64,000 nt of DNA, taken from the NCBI RefSeq assembly GCF_011602485.2, contig NZ_CP050022.2, positions 558,001 to 622,000 on the forward strand, read 5' to 3'. Positions within the stretch are counted from its first letter, which is position 1. Every line of letters begins with the position of its first letter. Source of the stretch: Bradyrhizobium sp. 1(2017) (GTDB taxonomy: Bacteria; Pseudomonadota; Alphaproteobacteria; Rhizobiales; Xanthobacteraceae). The notes beneath the pieces were generated by a model. It searched no databases. It had not been told where the DNA came from and saw only the letters and a program-made list of their open reading frames with translations. The position numbers were made by a program, and so were the translations under genes. Positions 25,975 through 38,143 of this stretch are shown here, piece after piece.

Positions 25975-26109
25975 GGCTGAATCTCCGCAAGCTGACTTCG
26001 ATCATCGCAGATCGCGCGCGCTGCGCGAATGACGTAGTTCCCTCGATTTCAGCCGGGGCTTGATTTCGTTGAGCGCCGGGCGGCGATGCAGTTGACGCGA
26101 AGCGAGGAT

Positions 26110-27219
26110 TCAACGCCCCGCCCACTCCTTCGTTACCGCCCCGATCTCCGCCGCCTCCGGCTCGCGCACCGCGGACGGTGTGCGCGAGAAGCGCGGCGCC
26201 GGGGCGGGCTGCTTCACGCCGTGGCGCTCGACGAAGACGTTGCGGGCGACCATGTGCGGATGCCTGGTCGCTTCAGACATGGTCAGCACCGGCGCGAAGC
26301 AGATGTCGGTGCCTTCCATGAGCTTGCACCAATCCTCGCGGGTCTTGCCCTTGAAGACGGTCTTGAGCTTCTCCTTCAGCGCCGGCCAGGCCTTGGGATT
26401 CATCTGCGCGTCGAAATCCGCGTCGGTCAGGCCCGCATGCTCGCGCAGCAGCGCGTAGAATTGCGGCTCGATCGAGCCGATCGAGACGAAGTGCCCGCAG
26501 GCACATTCATAGACGCCGTAGAAATGGGCGCCGCCGTCGAGGAAGTTCTGGTCGCGCCCCTCCGTCCAGCGGCCGAGCGTGGTCATGTCGAAGAAGAACG
26601 ACATCAGCGATGCCGCGCCGTCGCACATCGCTGCGTCGACCACCTGGCCCTTGCCGGACTTTTGCGCTTCCAGCAGCGCGGCGAGCACGCCGACGACGAG
26701 ATAGAGTGCGCCGCCGCCGAAGTCGCCGACCAGGTTGAGCGGTGGCACCGGCGCCTCCTTCGTGCCGATCGCGGCGAGCGCGCCGGTGATGGAGATGTAG
26801 TTGATGTCGTGCCCGGCGGCATTGGCGAGCGGGCCTTCCTGGCCCCAGCCGGTCATGCGGCCATAGACCAGCTTCGGATTACGAGCGAGCACGATTTCGG
26901 GTCCGAGCCCGAGCCGCTCCATGACGCCGGGCCGGAAGCCTTCGACCAGCGCATCGGCGCTGGCGAGCAGGTCGAGCACTTGTGCGATCGCGGCCTTGTC
27001 CTTGAGGTCGAGCTCGATCACCTTGCGGCCGCGGCCCGCCACCGACTTCATGCTCTTCTTGGCGCCGACGCGATCGAGCGTGACGACGTCGGCGCCCATG
27101 TCGGCCAGCATCATGCAGGCGAACGGACCCGGGCCGATGCCGGCGAATTCGACGATGCGGAAGCCCGACAGCGGGCCGGAGGTGCGGACGGAGGAGGTGG
27201 GAGCTGATTTATCGAGCAC
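26110..27219 (-). CDS. Alpha-methylacyl-CoA racemase (CaiB/BaiF superfamily)
   Basis: A 369-aa family III CoA-transferase-fold enzyme whose active-site pattern fits alpha-methylacyl-CoA racemase. [12 protein letters not shown] carries the catalytic His, [11 protein letters not shown] the catalytic Asp, and a Glu follows in AHFYGVYEC. Epimerising 2-methyl-branched acyl-CoAs would prepare them for beta-oxidation. GTG 27219 is preferred: GAGGAAACAACAAC precedes it and the family core begins a few residues later ([16 protein letters not shown]). An in-frame upstream extension to 27348 is unlike the family. It is separated from the cox operon by the terminator at 27361-27393. Confidence 0.88.
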   Translation of the reverse strand: MLDKSAPTSSVRTSGPLSGFRIVEFAGIGPGPFACMMLADMGADVVTLDRVGAKKSMKSVAGRGRKVIELDLKDKAAIAQVLDLLASADALVEGFRPGVMERLGLGPEIVLARNPKLVYGRMTGWGQEGPLANAAGHDINYISITGALAAIGTKEAPVPPLNLVGDFGGGALYLVVGVLAALLEAQKSGKGQVVDAAMCDGAASLMSFFFDMTTLGRWTEGRDQNFLDGGAHFYGVYECACGHFVSIGSIEPQFYALLREHAGLTDADFDAQMNPKAWPALKEKLKTVFKGKTREDWCKLMEGTDICFAPVLTMSEATRHPHMVARNVFVERHGVKQPAPAPRFSRTPSAVREPEAAEIGAVTKEWAGR

Positions 27220-27360
27220 GTTGTTGTTTCCTCGGGTCGCGGGCAAATGCCGTTGGTCCGGCAGCCGCCTCTGACGTGCCTCTGCGGGCGAGTTAATTGG
27301 CTGATTAACTTTTCTCGCCTTCACGGCAGCGAGGCAAGCGGTTTTCATGCCGCACGGCCA

Positions 27361-27393
27361 AAAATAAAACGGCGCGCACCGAAGTGCGCGCCG
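27361..27393 (-). terminator. Strong rho-independent terminator of the cox operon
   Basis: On the minus strand, CGGCGCGCAC and GTGCGCGCCG form a perfect 10-bp stem closed by a TTCG tetraloop and followed by TTTTATTTT. It starts 25 bp past the coxM stop. The plus strand has a shorter T tract, so minus-strand use is favoured. Confidence 0.92.
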
Positions 27394-27417
27394 CGGAAAA
27401 TTTGCGTCGAGACGCTA

Positions 27418-28218
27418 TCAACTCGCAGCAGCAACCGCGCGCTGCGCCATCACCTTGACGAGATTGGCGCGGTATTCGGCCGTCCCGTGGATATCGGCCA
27501 GCAATCCGTTCGCCGAAATGCTGACGCTGTCGATCGCCGAGGGCGACCAGTTCGCCTTCAGCGCGGCTTCGATCGCGGGTACGCGCATGACGCCGCTCTG
27601 CGAGGCACCGGTGGCGGCCACCCGAACCTCGCCCGATTTGGTCTGTGCGACGAACACGCCGGTCAGCGCGAAACGCGAGGCCGGGTGCCGCATCTTTTCG
27701 TAGCCAGCCTTCGCCGGCACCGGGAACGACACGGCGGTGATGATCTCGCCGTCTTCGAGCGCCGTCGTGAACAGACCCTGGAAGAAGTTCTCCGCCGCAA
27801 TCGACCGCTTGTTGGTCTTCACGGTTGCGCCGAGTGCGAGCAGTGCGGCGGGGAAGTCCGCCGCGGGATCGTTGTTGGCGATCGAGCCGCCGATCGTGCC
27901 GCGATAGCGCACCGCGGGATCGCCGAGCACCGAGGTGAGATAGGCGATCGCGGGAATCGCCTTCTTCACATCGGCATTCTGCATGATGTCGTAATAGGTC
28001 GTGGCGGCCTTGATGGTCAGCGTATCGCCTGACAGTTCGACGCCCTGCAGCTCCTTGATCTTGCCGAGATCGATGACGTCCGATGGACTGGCGAGCCGCT
28101 GCTTCATGACCGGCAGCAGCGTCTGGCCGCCGGCAAGAAACTTCGCCTCGCTGCTCTTGCCGAACAGGCTGACGGCTTCGTCGACCGAGGAAGCGCGATG
28201 ATAGGTGGTCTGGTACAT
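27418..28218 (-). CDS. coxM: Xanthine dehydrogenase-family FAD subunit (CoxM-like)
   Basis: A 266-aa FAD-binding subunit of a molybdenum hydroxylase. The two glycine-rich FAD motifs of the family are present: AKFLAGGQTLLPVMK and TIGGSIANNDPAADFPAA. A C-terminal CO_deh_flav_C region follows (KMRHPASRFALTGVFVAQ). It passes electrons from the iron-sulfur subunit to the acceptor. It is the last gene of a co-directional S-L-M operon, starting 15 bp after the large-subunit stop and ending just before a strong terminator. This gene order is typical of form II CODH-like enzymes, whose true substrate is often unproven. Confidence 0.93.
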   Translation of the reverse strand: MYQTTYHRASSVDEAVSLFGKSSEAKFLAGGQTLLPVMKQRLASPSDVIDLGKIKELQGVELSGDTLTIKAATTYYDIMQNADVKKAIPAIAYLTSVLGDPAVRYRGTIGGSIANNDPAADFPAALLALGATVKTNKRSIAAENFFQGLFTTALEDGEIITAVSFPVPAKAGYEKMRHPASRFALTGVFVAQTKSGEVRVAATGASQSGVMRVPAIEAALKANWSPSAIDSVSISANGLLADIHGTAEYRANLVKVMAQRAVAAAS

Positions 28219-28233
28219 CTTGGTTGCTCCCTC

Positions 28234-30576
<2,343 letters not shown>

Positions 30577-30658
30577 GTCTGGTCCTCCCGACCGGAAATT
30601 TGTTGATCCGCGCTTTCCATCGAAAGCGGCGGTGGTTCTTCTTGTTTGCGACGGCCGC

Positions 30659-31144
<486 letters not shown>

Positions 31145-31475
31145 GTGAAGTCCTCCCGGGATTGATTTTGATTGCTTCTAATTAGAGACCAGCGACCCGG
31201 AACTTTGCAACTGGGATTTTGGTCGCCCTGGTCATGGAAAAGTCATTGATCCCGACCGGCCCCGCGTGATTTGCGCGGGCGGCCCAACGGCCTGCGCGTA
31301 GCCGGGGCGGCGTGGGATCCCAGCAATGCGTCCTGGTCGGCCTTTGGCCGAGGGGCCGGGGAATGTGCAGGCATGCCAAATTTACCGCCCTTTATCGATT
31401 CTGCCTTAGTTTTGCGCATCCGGGTCGGGAGGCGGGGCGCCTCCGGATCGCGGCTGAATGAAAATGGGGGTTGGA
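31145..31475. other. 331-bp divergent intergenic region with leader hairpin
   Basis: This gap separates the coxS start (minus) from the first chemoreceptor (plus) and should hold both promoters. It contains a small hairpin CCCGCG-N7-CGCGGG (31261-31279) and a GGAGGC-N5-GCCTCC hairpin (31428-31444) close to the chemoreceptor start. No coding sequence is supported. Confidence 0.55.
31428..31444 (+). promoter_or_regulatory. Leader hairpin of the first chemoreceptor gene
   Basis: GGAGGC and GCCTCC pair around a GGGGC loop, 31 bp upstream of the ATG. The second chemoreceptor has the same structure at 33809-33825 with one G-C pair replaced by A-T, a compensatory change. Confidence 0.45.
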
Positions 31476-33515
31476 ATGTCCGGGCGTATCGCGTCGCCGT
31501 CGAAGCCTACACTTTTTCCGACCCTCAGGTTCCGTACCAAGATCATTCTGGGTTTCGCCGCAGTGCTGGTGATCTCCGCCGGCAGCATGGCCTTCTCCTA
31601 TTTCGGCTTTGAGCGGGTTGCGTCCGGGGTCGGGGCTTACCGCACCAGCGTGTCCGAGGCCGATCTTGCCCGCAACATCGATCGCGAGCTGCTCGCCTAT
31701 CGTTCCGCCGCGCGCTACTTCGTCGTGACCGGCAAGGAGGACGACGCCAAGGCGGCGCTGGAGGCCGAAGCCAGCCTGAAGAACGCGATCGACCAGGCCA
31801 TGAAGAGCGCCAAGACGCCGGCGCGGCAGGAGGCCCTCGACAGGCTCGCCAAGGAGTTTTCCAAGTTCTCCGCGACCTTTGCCAAGATCCTGCAAGCCAA
31901 GCGCGACAGCGCGCTGCTGGTCCAGAACCAGCTCCAGCGCAACGCCAATCTCCTGAAATACAAGCTCGACGACATCGGCAACAACGCCTCCGATGCCGAA
32001 GCGCAGGCGATCGAGTTCGGCACCAAGCAGGTCAATGCCCAGTTCCAGACCGCAAGCTCCGCCGCGAGCAATTTCATCCTCAATTCCGACCAGGCGGTAG
32101 CCAGCAGTGCGCTGGCGCGGCTGAAATTCGTCGAGAACTCGCTCGGTTCGGTCTATTCCATGGACGAGAAGATCGTCGCCGGGCTGAAGGACGCCAGGGC
32201 GCTGCTGGCAGCCTATCGGGAAGCACTCGAGAAGCTGATCGCCAACGCCAAGTTGGTCGATGACCTCGTGACCGAGATGAGCGGCTCGGCCGGTGCGATC
32301 CTTCAGGGTGCCACCGCCATGAAGTCGGACCTCGTCGCCGAACAGCAGCGGCTGGATGCGGAGTCGGAGGCGACCATCGGCCAGACCGAGCACCTGGTGC
32401 TGATCCTCGCCGTCGGCGGCACGCTGCTCGGTGCGGTGCTCGCCTTCCTGCTCGGGACCGGCATGTCGCGTCCGATGATCGCGATGTGCAAGGCGATGCG
32501 TGAGCTGGCCTCGGGCAATTTCGACGTGGTGCTGCCGGGGCTCGGCCGCAAGGACGAGATCGGCGAGATGGCCGGCGCGGTCGAGGAGTTCAAGGTCCAG
32601 GCCGTGGCCAAGGCCGAGCGCGATGCCGCCGCGAGCGAAGTCCAGAACCGGGAGCAGGCGGCGAGCCGCCGCGCCGAGCTGATTCGTTTTGCCGACGATT
32701 TCGAGGGCGCGGTCGGCGCCATCGTCTCCAACGTCTCGGCTTCCGCCGTGCAGCTGGAATCGGCGGCCTCCACGCTGACCCGCACCGCCGAGACCACGCA
32801 GAGCCTGTCGAGCCAGGTCGCCGGCGTCTCCGAGCAGGCCTCCTCCAACATGCAGTCGGTTGCGACCGCGACCGAGGAGCTCTCGGCCTCGGTCGAGGAG
32901 ATCGGCCGTCAGGTGCGCGATTCCAGCCGCATCGCCGAGGCCGCCGTGGTGCAGGCCAGGCAGACCGACGGCCGCATCGGCAAGCTGTCGCATGCGGCGC
33001 AGCAGATCGGCGAGGTGGTCAAGCTGATCACGGCGATTGCCGAGCAGACCAACCTTCTGGCGCTGAACGCCACCATCGAGGCGGCGCGCGCCGGTGAGGC
33101 CGGCCGCGGCTTTGCGGTGGTTGCGAGCGAGGTGAAGTCGCTGGCGAGCCAGACGGCGAAGGCGACGGACGAGATCTCCTCGCACATCACCGGCATGCAG
33201 GGCGCCACGGCCGAATCGGTCGCCGCGATCAAGGAGATCGGCGCGACCATCGGCCAGATCTCGTCGATCTCGACCTCGATCGCGAGCGCGGTCGAGCAGC
33301 AGGGTGCGGCGACGCAGGAGATCGCCCGCAGCGTCCAGACCGTCGCTCAGGGCACCCAGACCGCAGCCAGCGATATCGGCGAGGTCAACCGCGGCGCTGC
33401 CGAGACCGGCTCGGCCTCGGAAGAGGTGCTGCATTCGGCCAAGACGCTGTCGAGCGAAAGCACCCGCCTGCGCGCCGAGCTCGACCGCTTCATGGCGAAC
33501 ATCAGGGCGGCGTAA
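31476..33515 (+). CDS. Methyl-accepting chemotaxis protein 1 of a tandem pair
   Basis: A 679-aa transmembrane chemoreceptor. TM1 ([23 protein letters not shown], about residues 25-47) precedes a helical periplasmic sensor of about 250 residues resembling the HBM type. TM2 ([21 protein letters not shown], about 306-326) leads into HAMP ([21 protein letters not shown]) and a cytoplasmic signalling domain. The hairpin tip is [36 protein letters not shown]. No CheR-tethering pentapeptide is present. ATG 31476 follows GGGGGTTGGA; an in-frame ATG six codons upstream also exists, as in its neighbour. From 32466 to the stop it is nearly identical in DNA to the second receptor, while the sensor half is diverged. 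The ligand is unknown. Confidence 0.95.
   Translation: MSGRIASPSKPTLFPTLRFRTKIILGFAAVLVISAGSMAFSYFGFERVASGVGAYRTSVSEADLARNIDRELLAYRSAARYFVVTGKEDDAKAALEAEASLKNAIDQAMKSAKTPARQEALDRLAKEFSKFSATFAKILQAKRDSALLVQNQLQRNANLLKYKLDDIGNNASDAEAQAIEFGTKQVNAQFQTASSAASNFILNSDQAVASSALARLKFVENSLGSVYSMDEKIVAGLKDARALLAAYREALEKLIANAKLVDDLVTEMSGSAGAILQGATAMKSDLVAEQQRLDAESEATIGQTEHLVLILAVGGTLLGAVLAFLLGTGMSRPMIAMCKAMRELASGNFDVVLPGLGRKDEIGEMAGAVEEFKVQAVAKAERDAAASEVQNREQAASRRAELIRFADDFEGAVGAIVSNVSASAVQLESAASTLTRTAETTQSLSSQVAGVSEQASSNMQSVATATEELSASVEEIGRQVRDSSRIAEAAVVQARQTDGRIGKLSHAAQQIGEVVKLITAIAEQTNLLALNATIEAARAGEAGRGFAVVASEVKSLASQTAKATDEISSHITGMQGATAESVAAIKEIGATIGQISSISTSIASAVEQQGAATQEIARSVQTVAQGTQTAASDIGEVNRGAAETGSASEEVLHSAKTLSSESTRLRAELDRFMANIRAA
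32466..33515 (+). repeat. 1.05-kb near-identical repeat, copy 1 (HAMP + signalling domain)
   Basis: By eye this segment differs from 34851-35900 at only about eight or nine bases with no gaps, and only one codon changes the protein (Gln in ARQTDGR versus Glu in ARETDGR). Similarity drops sharply upstream of it, at the end of TM2. Confidence 0.92.
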
Positions 33516-33535
33516 GGCACCGCTGTCTCACCAAT

Positions 33536-33668
33536 GTCGTCCTGGCGAAAGCCAGGCCCCATTACCCCAGGGCGGACTGCGACGCGATGCTGGAATCTCC
33601 GAGTCTTCGCCAAACCACTCCCTGTGATTATGGATCCTGGATTAGCGCTCGCTTGTCCAGGACGACAG
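33536..33668. repeat. Interspersed intergenic repeat after chemoreceptor 1
   Basis: GTCGTCCTGGCGAAAGCCAGG at the left end and CTTGTCCAGGACGAC at the right end are inverted. The inner part contains GAGTCTTCGCCAAACCACTCC. It is related to the element at 35927-36070. The remaining 200 bp of the 33516-33866 gap hold the promoter region of chemoreceptor 2. Confidence 0.75.
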
Positions 33669-33808
33669 CTGGAGATTTGGCGCGGCAATGAATTTGCAAC
33701 AGCGCGCGTAAACGCGCCTTAACAATCACCCACATCACCCCACCGCCAGTTGCGCTGCCACAAATTTACCACAGCTTATTCTTTGCCCCGTAACGTGCCG
33801 TAGAGTCG

Positions 33809-33825
33809 GGAAGCGGGCTGCTTCC
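33809..33825 (+). promoter_or_regulatory. Leader hairpin of the second chemoreceptor gene
   Basis: GGAAGC and GCTTCC pair around GGGCT, 41 bp upstream of the ATG. It corresponds to the hairpin at 31428-31444 with a G-C to A-T pair exchange. Both are preceded by GTCGG. Confidence 0.45.
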
Positions 33826-33866
33826 GGGCTGCGCCTGGTTTTCCGCGAATGGAATGGGGTGGGGGA

Positions 33867-35900
33867 ATGTCGGTCAAGTCGAAGTCGAGCCAATCTGGTC
33901 TGCTCAATCTGCGTTTTCGCGCAAAAATCATTCTCGGCTTCGTGGCAGTGCTCGCCATCCTCGCCGTCAGCATGGCCTTCGCCTATTTTGGCTTCGAGCG
34001 GATCGCAGGCGCCGTGGCCTCCTATCGGTCCAGCGTGTCGGAAGCCGATCTGGCACGGACGGTCGATCGCGAGCTGGTTGCCTATCAGGGATTGGCGCGG
34101 GCCTATACGTTGACGGGCGCGGCCGAGGACGAGACCGCAGCCAAGGCGGCCGAAGAGAATCTGAGGAGCGCGATCGGCAAGTCGATGGCCGCGACCACCG
34201 GGGCCGGCCGCCGCGAGCAGGTCGGCAAGCTCGAAGCCGAATTCCAGCGCTTCACGAAGGTGTTCAGCGAGATCATCGCGCTGACGCGCGAGAACAACAA
34301 GATCGCGGCCGATGAGCTCAACAGCGTCGGCAACAAGATCCGCTTCAAGTTCGACGATCTCGCGGACACCGCCGCGCTCGCGGGCCTTGCATCGGTCCAG
34401 ACCACGTCCAAGGACATCACCTCGCAATATCTCGCGGTCTCCACCTCCGTCAGCGCCTTCGTCGCCAAGCCGGAGCCGAAGACCGCCGACGGCGTGATCG
34501 CCCGCATCAAATTCCTGGAGACCCTGCTGGTCTCGATCTACGCCAACGACCAGAAGATCACCGACCGGGTCACCGAGATCGGCAATCTGCTGAAGCAGTA
34601 CCGCACGTCTTTCGCGAAGCTGACCGAAAACGTGAAGGTCATCGTCAAATCGAACGGCGAGATGACCAAGACGGCTGCATCGATCCTCAAGCTCTCGGCC
34701 GAGCTGCGCTCGGACCTGACCGCCGACCAGCAGCGGATCGAGGCGAGCGCCAATTCGACGATCGTGGAGACCGAGCAATTGATGCTGATGATGGCGCTCG
34801 GCGGTCTTGCCGTCGGCGCCGTGCTGGCCTGGATGCTCGGCAACGGCATCTCGCGTCCGATGATCGCGATGTGCAAGGCGATGCGTGAGCTGGCCTCGGG
34901 CAATTTCGACGTGGTGCTGCCGGGGCTCGGCCGCAAGGACGAGATCGGCGAGATGGCCGGCGCGGTCGAGGAGTTCAAGGTCCAGGCCGTGGCCAAGGCC
35001 GAGCGCGATGCCGCCGCGAGCGAAGTCCAGAACCGGGAGCAGGCGGCGAGCCGCCGCGCCGAGCTGATTCGTTTTGCCGACGATTTCGAGGGCGCGGTCG
35101 GCGCCATCGTCTCCAACGTCTCGGCTTCCGCCGTGCAGCTGGAATCGGCGGCCTCCACGCTGACCCGCACCGCCGAGACCACGCAGAGCCTGTCGAGCCA
35201 GGTCGCCGGCGTCTCCGAGCAGGCCTCCTCCAACATGCAGTCGGTTGCGACCGCGACCGAGGAGCTCTCGGCCTCGGTCGAGGAGATCGGCCGTCAGGTG
35301 CGCGATTCCAGCCGCATCGCCGAGGCCGCCGTGGTGCAGGCCAGGGAGACCGACGGCCGCATCGGCAAGCTGTCGCATGCGGCACAGCAGATCGGCGAGG
35401 TGGTCAAGCTGATCACCGCGATTGCCGAGCAGACCAACCTTCTGGCGCTCAATGCCACCATCGAGGCGGCGCGCGCCGGTGAGGCCGGCCGCGGCTTTGC
35501 GGTGGTTGCGAGCGAGGTGAAGTCGCTGGCGAGCCAGACGGCGAAGGCGACGGACGAGATTTCCTCGCACATCACCGGCATGCAGGGCGCCACGGCCGAA
35601 TCGGTCGCCGCGATCAAGGAGATCGGCGCGACGATCGGCCAGATCTCGTCGATCTCGACCTCGATCGCGAGCGCGGTCGAGCAGCAGGGCGCGGCGACGC
35701 AGGAGATCGCCCGCAGCGTCCAGACCGTCGCTCAGGGCACCCAGACCGCAGCCAGCGATATCGGCGAGGTCAACCGCGGCGCTGCCGAGACCGGCTCGGC
35801 CTCGGAGGAGGTGCTGCATTCGGCCAAGACGCTGTCGAGCGAAAGCACCCGCCTGCGCGCCGAGCTCGACCGCTTCATGGCGAACATCAGGGCGGCGTAA
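33867..35900 (+). CDS. Methyl-accepting chemotaxis protein 2 of a tandem pair
   Basis: A 677-aa chemoreceptor with the same layout as its upstream neighbour: TM1 ([23 protein letters not shown]), a helical sensor of about 250 residues, TM2 ([21 protein letters not shown]), HAMP and signalling domain. The sensor is recognisably paralogous ([16 protein letters not shown] is shared) but differs at most other positions, whereas the last 350 residues differ at one residue only. ATG 33867 is preceded by GGGTGGGGGA. The pair arose by tandem duplication, and the shared half has either been kept identical by gene conversion or was recently copied. The two receptors should therefore feed the same CheA/CheW system with different ligands. 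Confidence 0.95.
   Translation: MSVKSKSSQSGLLNLRFRAKIILGFVAVLAILAVSMAFAYFGFERIAGAVASYRSSVSEADLARTVDRELVAYQGLARAYTLTGAAEDETAAKAAEENLRSAIGKSMAATTGAGRREQVGKLEAEFQRFTKVFSEIIALTRENNKIAADELNSVGNKIRFKFDDLADTAALAGLASVQTTSKDITSQYLAVSTSVSAFVAKPEPKTADGVIARIKFLETLLVSIYANDQKITDRVTEIGNLLKQYRTSFAKLTENVKVIVKSNGEMTKTAASILKLSAELRSDLTADQQRIEASANSTIVETEQLMLMMALGGLAVGAVLAWMLGNGISRPMIAMCKAMRELASGNFDVVLPGLGRKDEIGEMAGAVEEFKVQAVAKAERDAAASEVQNREQAASRRAELIRFADDFEGAVGAIVSNVSASAVQLESAASTLTRTAETTQSLSSQVAGVSEQASSNMQSVATATEELSASVEEIGRQVRDSSRIAEAAVVQARETDGRIGKLSHAAQQIGEVVKLITAIAEQTNLLALNATIEAARAGEAGRGFAVVASEVKSLASQTAKATDEISSHITGMQGATAESVAAIKEIGATIGQISSISTSIASAVEQQGAATQEIARSVQTVAQGTQTAASDIGEVNRGAAETGSASEEVLHSAKTLSSESTRLRAELDRFMANIRAA
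34851..35900 (+). repeat. 1.05-kb near-identical repeat, copy 2 (HAMP + signalling domain)
   Basis: This is the partner of 32466-33515 in direct orientation. Identity begins at the TCGCGTCCGATG codons that follow TM2 and continues through the stop codon. Confidence 0.92.
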
Positions 35901-35926
35901 GGCCGACGCGATCGCCTCATATTCCG

Positions 35927-36070
35927 CTGTCGTCCCGGCGAAGGCCGGGACCCATAACCACAGGGAGCGGTTATGGAGCGAGCTGTCAATTCCGAGTTTT
36001 CGCCAAACCAATCCCAGTGGTGATGGGGGCTGGATCAGCGCTCGCTCCGCTCGCTTGTCCAGGCCGACAG
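35927..36070. repeat. Interspersed intergenic repeat after chemoreceptor 2
   Basis: CTGTCGTCCCGGCGAAGGCCGGG on the left and CTTGTCCAGGCCGACAG on the right are its ends, with CACAGGGAGCGGTTATGGAG and TTTTCGCCAAACCAATCCC inside. It lies in the same position relative to its receptor gene as the element at 33536, so it may have been part of the original duplication. Confidence 0.7.
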
Positions 36071-36097
36071 CCGGAAGTTGGGGTGCTGTCCGAAATT

Positions 36098-36472
36098 TTA
36101 CTCCTTCCCGAACGCCCGCTTCAGCTCCAGCTTCGCGCGCTCCAGTCGCGCGCGCTGGGTCTTCGGCAGCGTCTTGCCGGCGCGGTTGATGTAGAAGGTC
36201 AGCATCGACAGCGCCGAGCGATACGCGCCGGTCTTGCGACGCGCGCTGTGCTCGGCCGAGCGCTTCAGCGAGGCCGCGATCTTCTTCGCGCTGGTCAGCT
36301 TGAACACACCGCGCTTGAGATCGAGCGCGTCGCTTTTCTCGGTGACACGTTGCGACCATCGCTTCGGCGCGGCGCGGCGACCTGTTCCCTTACGCGCCGT
36401 GCTCGTCTTGCGGCGCGTGGTGTGGTGCGTGCCCGTCTTTCGCGAATGTGTCCTCTTTCTGACCTGAGCCAT
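36098..36472 (-). CDS. DUF3175 domain protein (basic, stress-associated)
   Basis: A 124-aa strongly basic protein. The N-terminal 35 residues are a Lys/Arg/Thr/His-rich tail (MAQVRKRTHSRKTGTHHTTR onward). The rest matches DUF3175: RWSQRVTEKSDALDLKRGVF, then IAASLKRSAEHSARRK and SMLTFYINRAGKTLP. The charge suggests nucleic-acid association, which is inference. A perfect EcfG-type promoter (36500-36524, minus strand) places the likely transcription start about 20 bases before the ATG, so it belongs to the general stress response. It is divergent from the MFS/trehalose genes. Confidence 0.88.
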   Translation of the reverse strand: MAQVRKRTHSRKTGTHHTTRRKTSTARKGTGRRAAPKRWSQRVTEKSDALDLKRGVFKLTSAKKIAASLKRSAEHSARRKTGAYRSALSMLTFYINRAGKTLPKTQRARLERAKLELKRAFGKE

Positions 36473-36499
36473 GCGTCAACTCCTTGCGGCTCCGTCGGA

Positions 36500-36524
36500 A
36501 ACGGATGCTCCTGGCCGCTGTTCC
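36500..36524 (-). promoter_or_regulatory. EcfG-type promoter driving the DUF3175 gene
   Basis: Read on the minus strand, GGAAC is followed after exactly 16 bases by CGTT, the full consensus recognised by the alphaproteobacterial general-stress sigma factor EcfG. The -10 element lies 28 bases from the start codon. Confidence 0.8.
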
Positions 36525-36528
36525 TATG

Positions 36529-36553
36529 GGAACCGGGCCACATCGCAAACGTT
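36529..36553 (+). promoter_or_regulatory. EcfG-type promoter driving the MFS-otsB genes
   Basis: GGAAC-N16-CGTT is a perfect match on the plus strand. Its -35 element is four bases from that of the divergent promoter. The expected transcript start near 36560 leaves a leader of about 95 bases before the ATG at 36655. Confidence 0.8.
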
Positions 36554-36654
36554 GTCGCAGGTGGCAGGCGGAATGCCGCACCCCCTTGATCGGATCGACC
36601 CCGTCCACGTGATGTGAAGCGGGGCCGCTTCCATTGATCAGACGCAACAACGCG

Positions 36655-38139
36655 ATGGATTTGCAGCAAAGCCGAGCGCTGAATGATGGACCTGCGATCC
36701 CGGCCGCGGCGGCCGATCGCATCGTCGAGACCAGCATTCCCTCGCGCCTCGACGCATTGCCGTGGAGCGGCTTCCATACGCGCGTCGTGCTCGCGCTCGG
36801 CATCACCTGGATTCTCGACGGACTCGAGGTGACGCTTGCCGGCGCGCTCTCGGGCGCGTTGAAGCACAGCGCGTCGCTGCATTTCTCCAATCTCGACCTC
36901 GGCATTGCCAATTCCGCCTATCTCGCCGGCGCGGTGCTTGGTGCGCTCGGCTTCGGTTGGCTTACCGACCGCATCGGCCGGAAGAAATTGTTCTTCATCA
37001 CGCTTGCGCTCTATCTGTCGGCGACGGCCGCGACGGCTCTGTCATGGGACGTCGCGAGCTACGCGCTGTTTCGTTTCCTCACCGGCGCCGGCATCGGCGG
37101 CGAATATACCGCGATCAATTCGACCATCCAGGAGCTGGTGCCGGCGCGCTATCGCGGCTGGACGGATCTCGTCATCAATGGCAGCTTCTGGATCGGCGCC
37201 GCGATGGGCGCGGTGGCGGCGATCGTGCTGCTCGATCCTGCCGTGATCGGTCCCGACCTCGGTTGGCGTCTCGCCTATCTGATCGGTGCAACACTCGGCC
37301 TCGTCGTGCTCCTGATGCGGATGTGGATTCCGGAGAGTCCACGCTGGCTGATGATCCATGGTCGTCCCGACGAGGCCCACGCCATCGTCGACGGGATCGA
37401 GCGCTCGGTGATCGGACACGGCCAGGATACGAGCGCCGGGCGCTTCACGAAGATCCGCCTGAGGATGCGCGATCACACGCCGATTGCCGAGGTCGTCCAC
37501 ACGCTGTTCTCGGTCTACCGCCAGCGTGCGCTGGTCGGTCTCGTGCTGATGAGCGCGCAGGCGTTCTTCTACAACGCCATCTTCTTCACCTTCGCGCTGG
37601 TGCTGACCGATTTTTACGGCATCAGCGCCGATAACGTCGGCTGGTACCTGCTGCCCTTCGCTGCTGGCAACTTCCTCGGTCCGCTGCTGCTGGGCCGCCT
37701 GTTCGATACGCTCGGCCGCCGCATCATGATCATGTTCACCTATGGCGTATCGGGCGTGCTGCTGGCGCTGTCGGGCTATCTGTTCTCGATCGGCGCACTG
37801 AGCGCGCAAGGGCAGACCATTGCCTGGATGGTGATCTTCTTCTTCGCCTCGCCGGCCGCGAGCGCGGCCTATCTCACGGTGAGCGAGACGTTTCCCCTGG
37901 AGGTTCGCGCGCTGGCGATCGCGGTGTTCTATGCGGTCGGCACCGGCATCGGCGGCGTGATCGGGCCGGCGCTGTTCGGCGCGCTGATCGACACGGGATC
38001 GCGCACCAGCGTGTTCGCCGGCTACCTGCTGGGGTCAGCCCTGATGATCGCGGCAGCGATCGTGGCGTGGCGCTATGCCATCGCGGCGGAGCGCAAATCG
38101 CTCGAACAAATCGCGCGGCCGCTTGCCTATATGGAGTAG
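36655..38139 (+). CDS. MFS transporter of the sugar/metabolite:proton symporter type
   Basis: A 494-aa protein with 12 predicted membrane helices. The N-half contains the MFS loop signature GWLTDRIGRKKLF, followed by FRFLTGAGIGGEYTAINSTIQELVP and WIPESPRWLMIHGRPDEA, as in sugar porters and metabolite symporters. The C-half has GRLFDTLGRRIMIMF. ATG 36655 (MDLQQS) is preferred; a TTG at 36634 is in frame. Four bases separate its stop from the otsB start, and an EcfG-type promoter lies upstream, so the transporter is expressed with trehalose phosphatase under stress. Trehalose or another compatible solute is a reasonable but unproven substrate. Confidence 0.92.
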   Translation: MDLQQSRALNDGPAIPAAAADRIVETSIPSRLDALPWSGFHTRVVLALGITWILDGLEVTLAGALSGALKHSASLHFSNLDLGIANSAYLAGAVLGALGFGWLTDRIGRKKLFFITLALYLSATAATALSWDVASYALFRFLTGAGIGGEYTAINSTIQELVPARYRGWTDLVINGSFWIGAAMGAVAAIVLLDPAVIGPDLGWRLAYLIGATLGLVVLLMRMWIPESPRWLMIHGRPDEAHAIVDGIERSVIGHGQDTSAGRFTKIRLRMRDHTPIAEVVHTLFSVYRQRALVGLVLMSAQAFFYNAIFFTFALVLTDFYGISADNVGWYLLPFAAGNFLGPLLLGRLFDTLGRRIMIMFTYGVSGVLLALSGYLFSIGALSAQGQTIAWMVIFFFASPAASAAYLTVSETFPLEVRALAIAVFYAVGTGIGGVIGPALFGALIDTGSRTSVFAGYLLGSALMIAAAIVAWRYAIAAERKSLEQIARPLAYME

Positions 38140-38143
38140 ACTG

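Noticed and set aside
26110..27219. Calling this gene a CoA-transferase like the two island enzymes
   Set aside because: The GHDINY and GDFGGG motifs fit the His/Asp pair of alpha-methylacyl-CoA racemase.
31392..33434. Long minus-strand frame opposite chemoreceptor 1 (and its twin at 33735-36359)
   Set aside because: Leu/Gly/Arg-rich antisense shadow; duplicated only because the receptor genes are duplicated.
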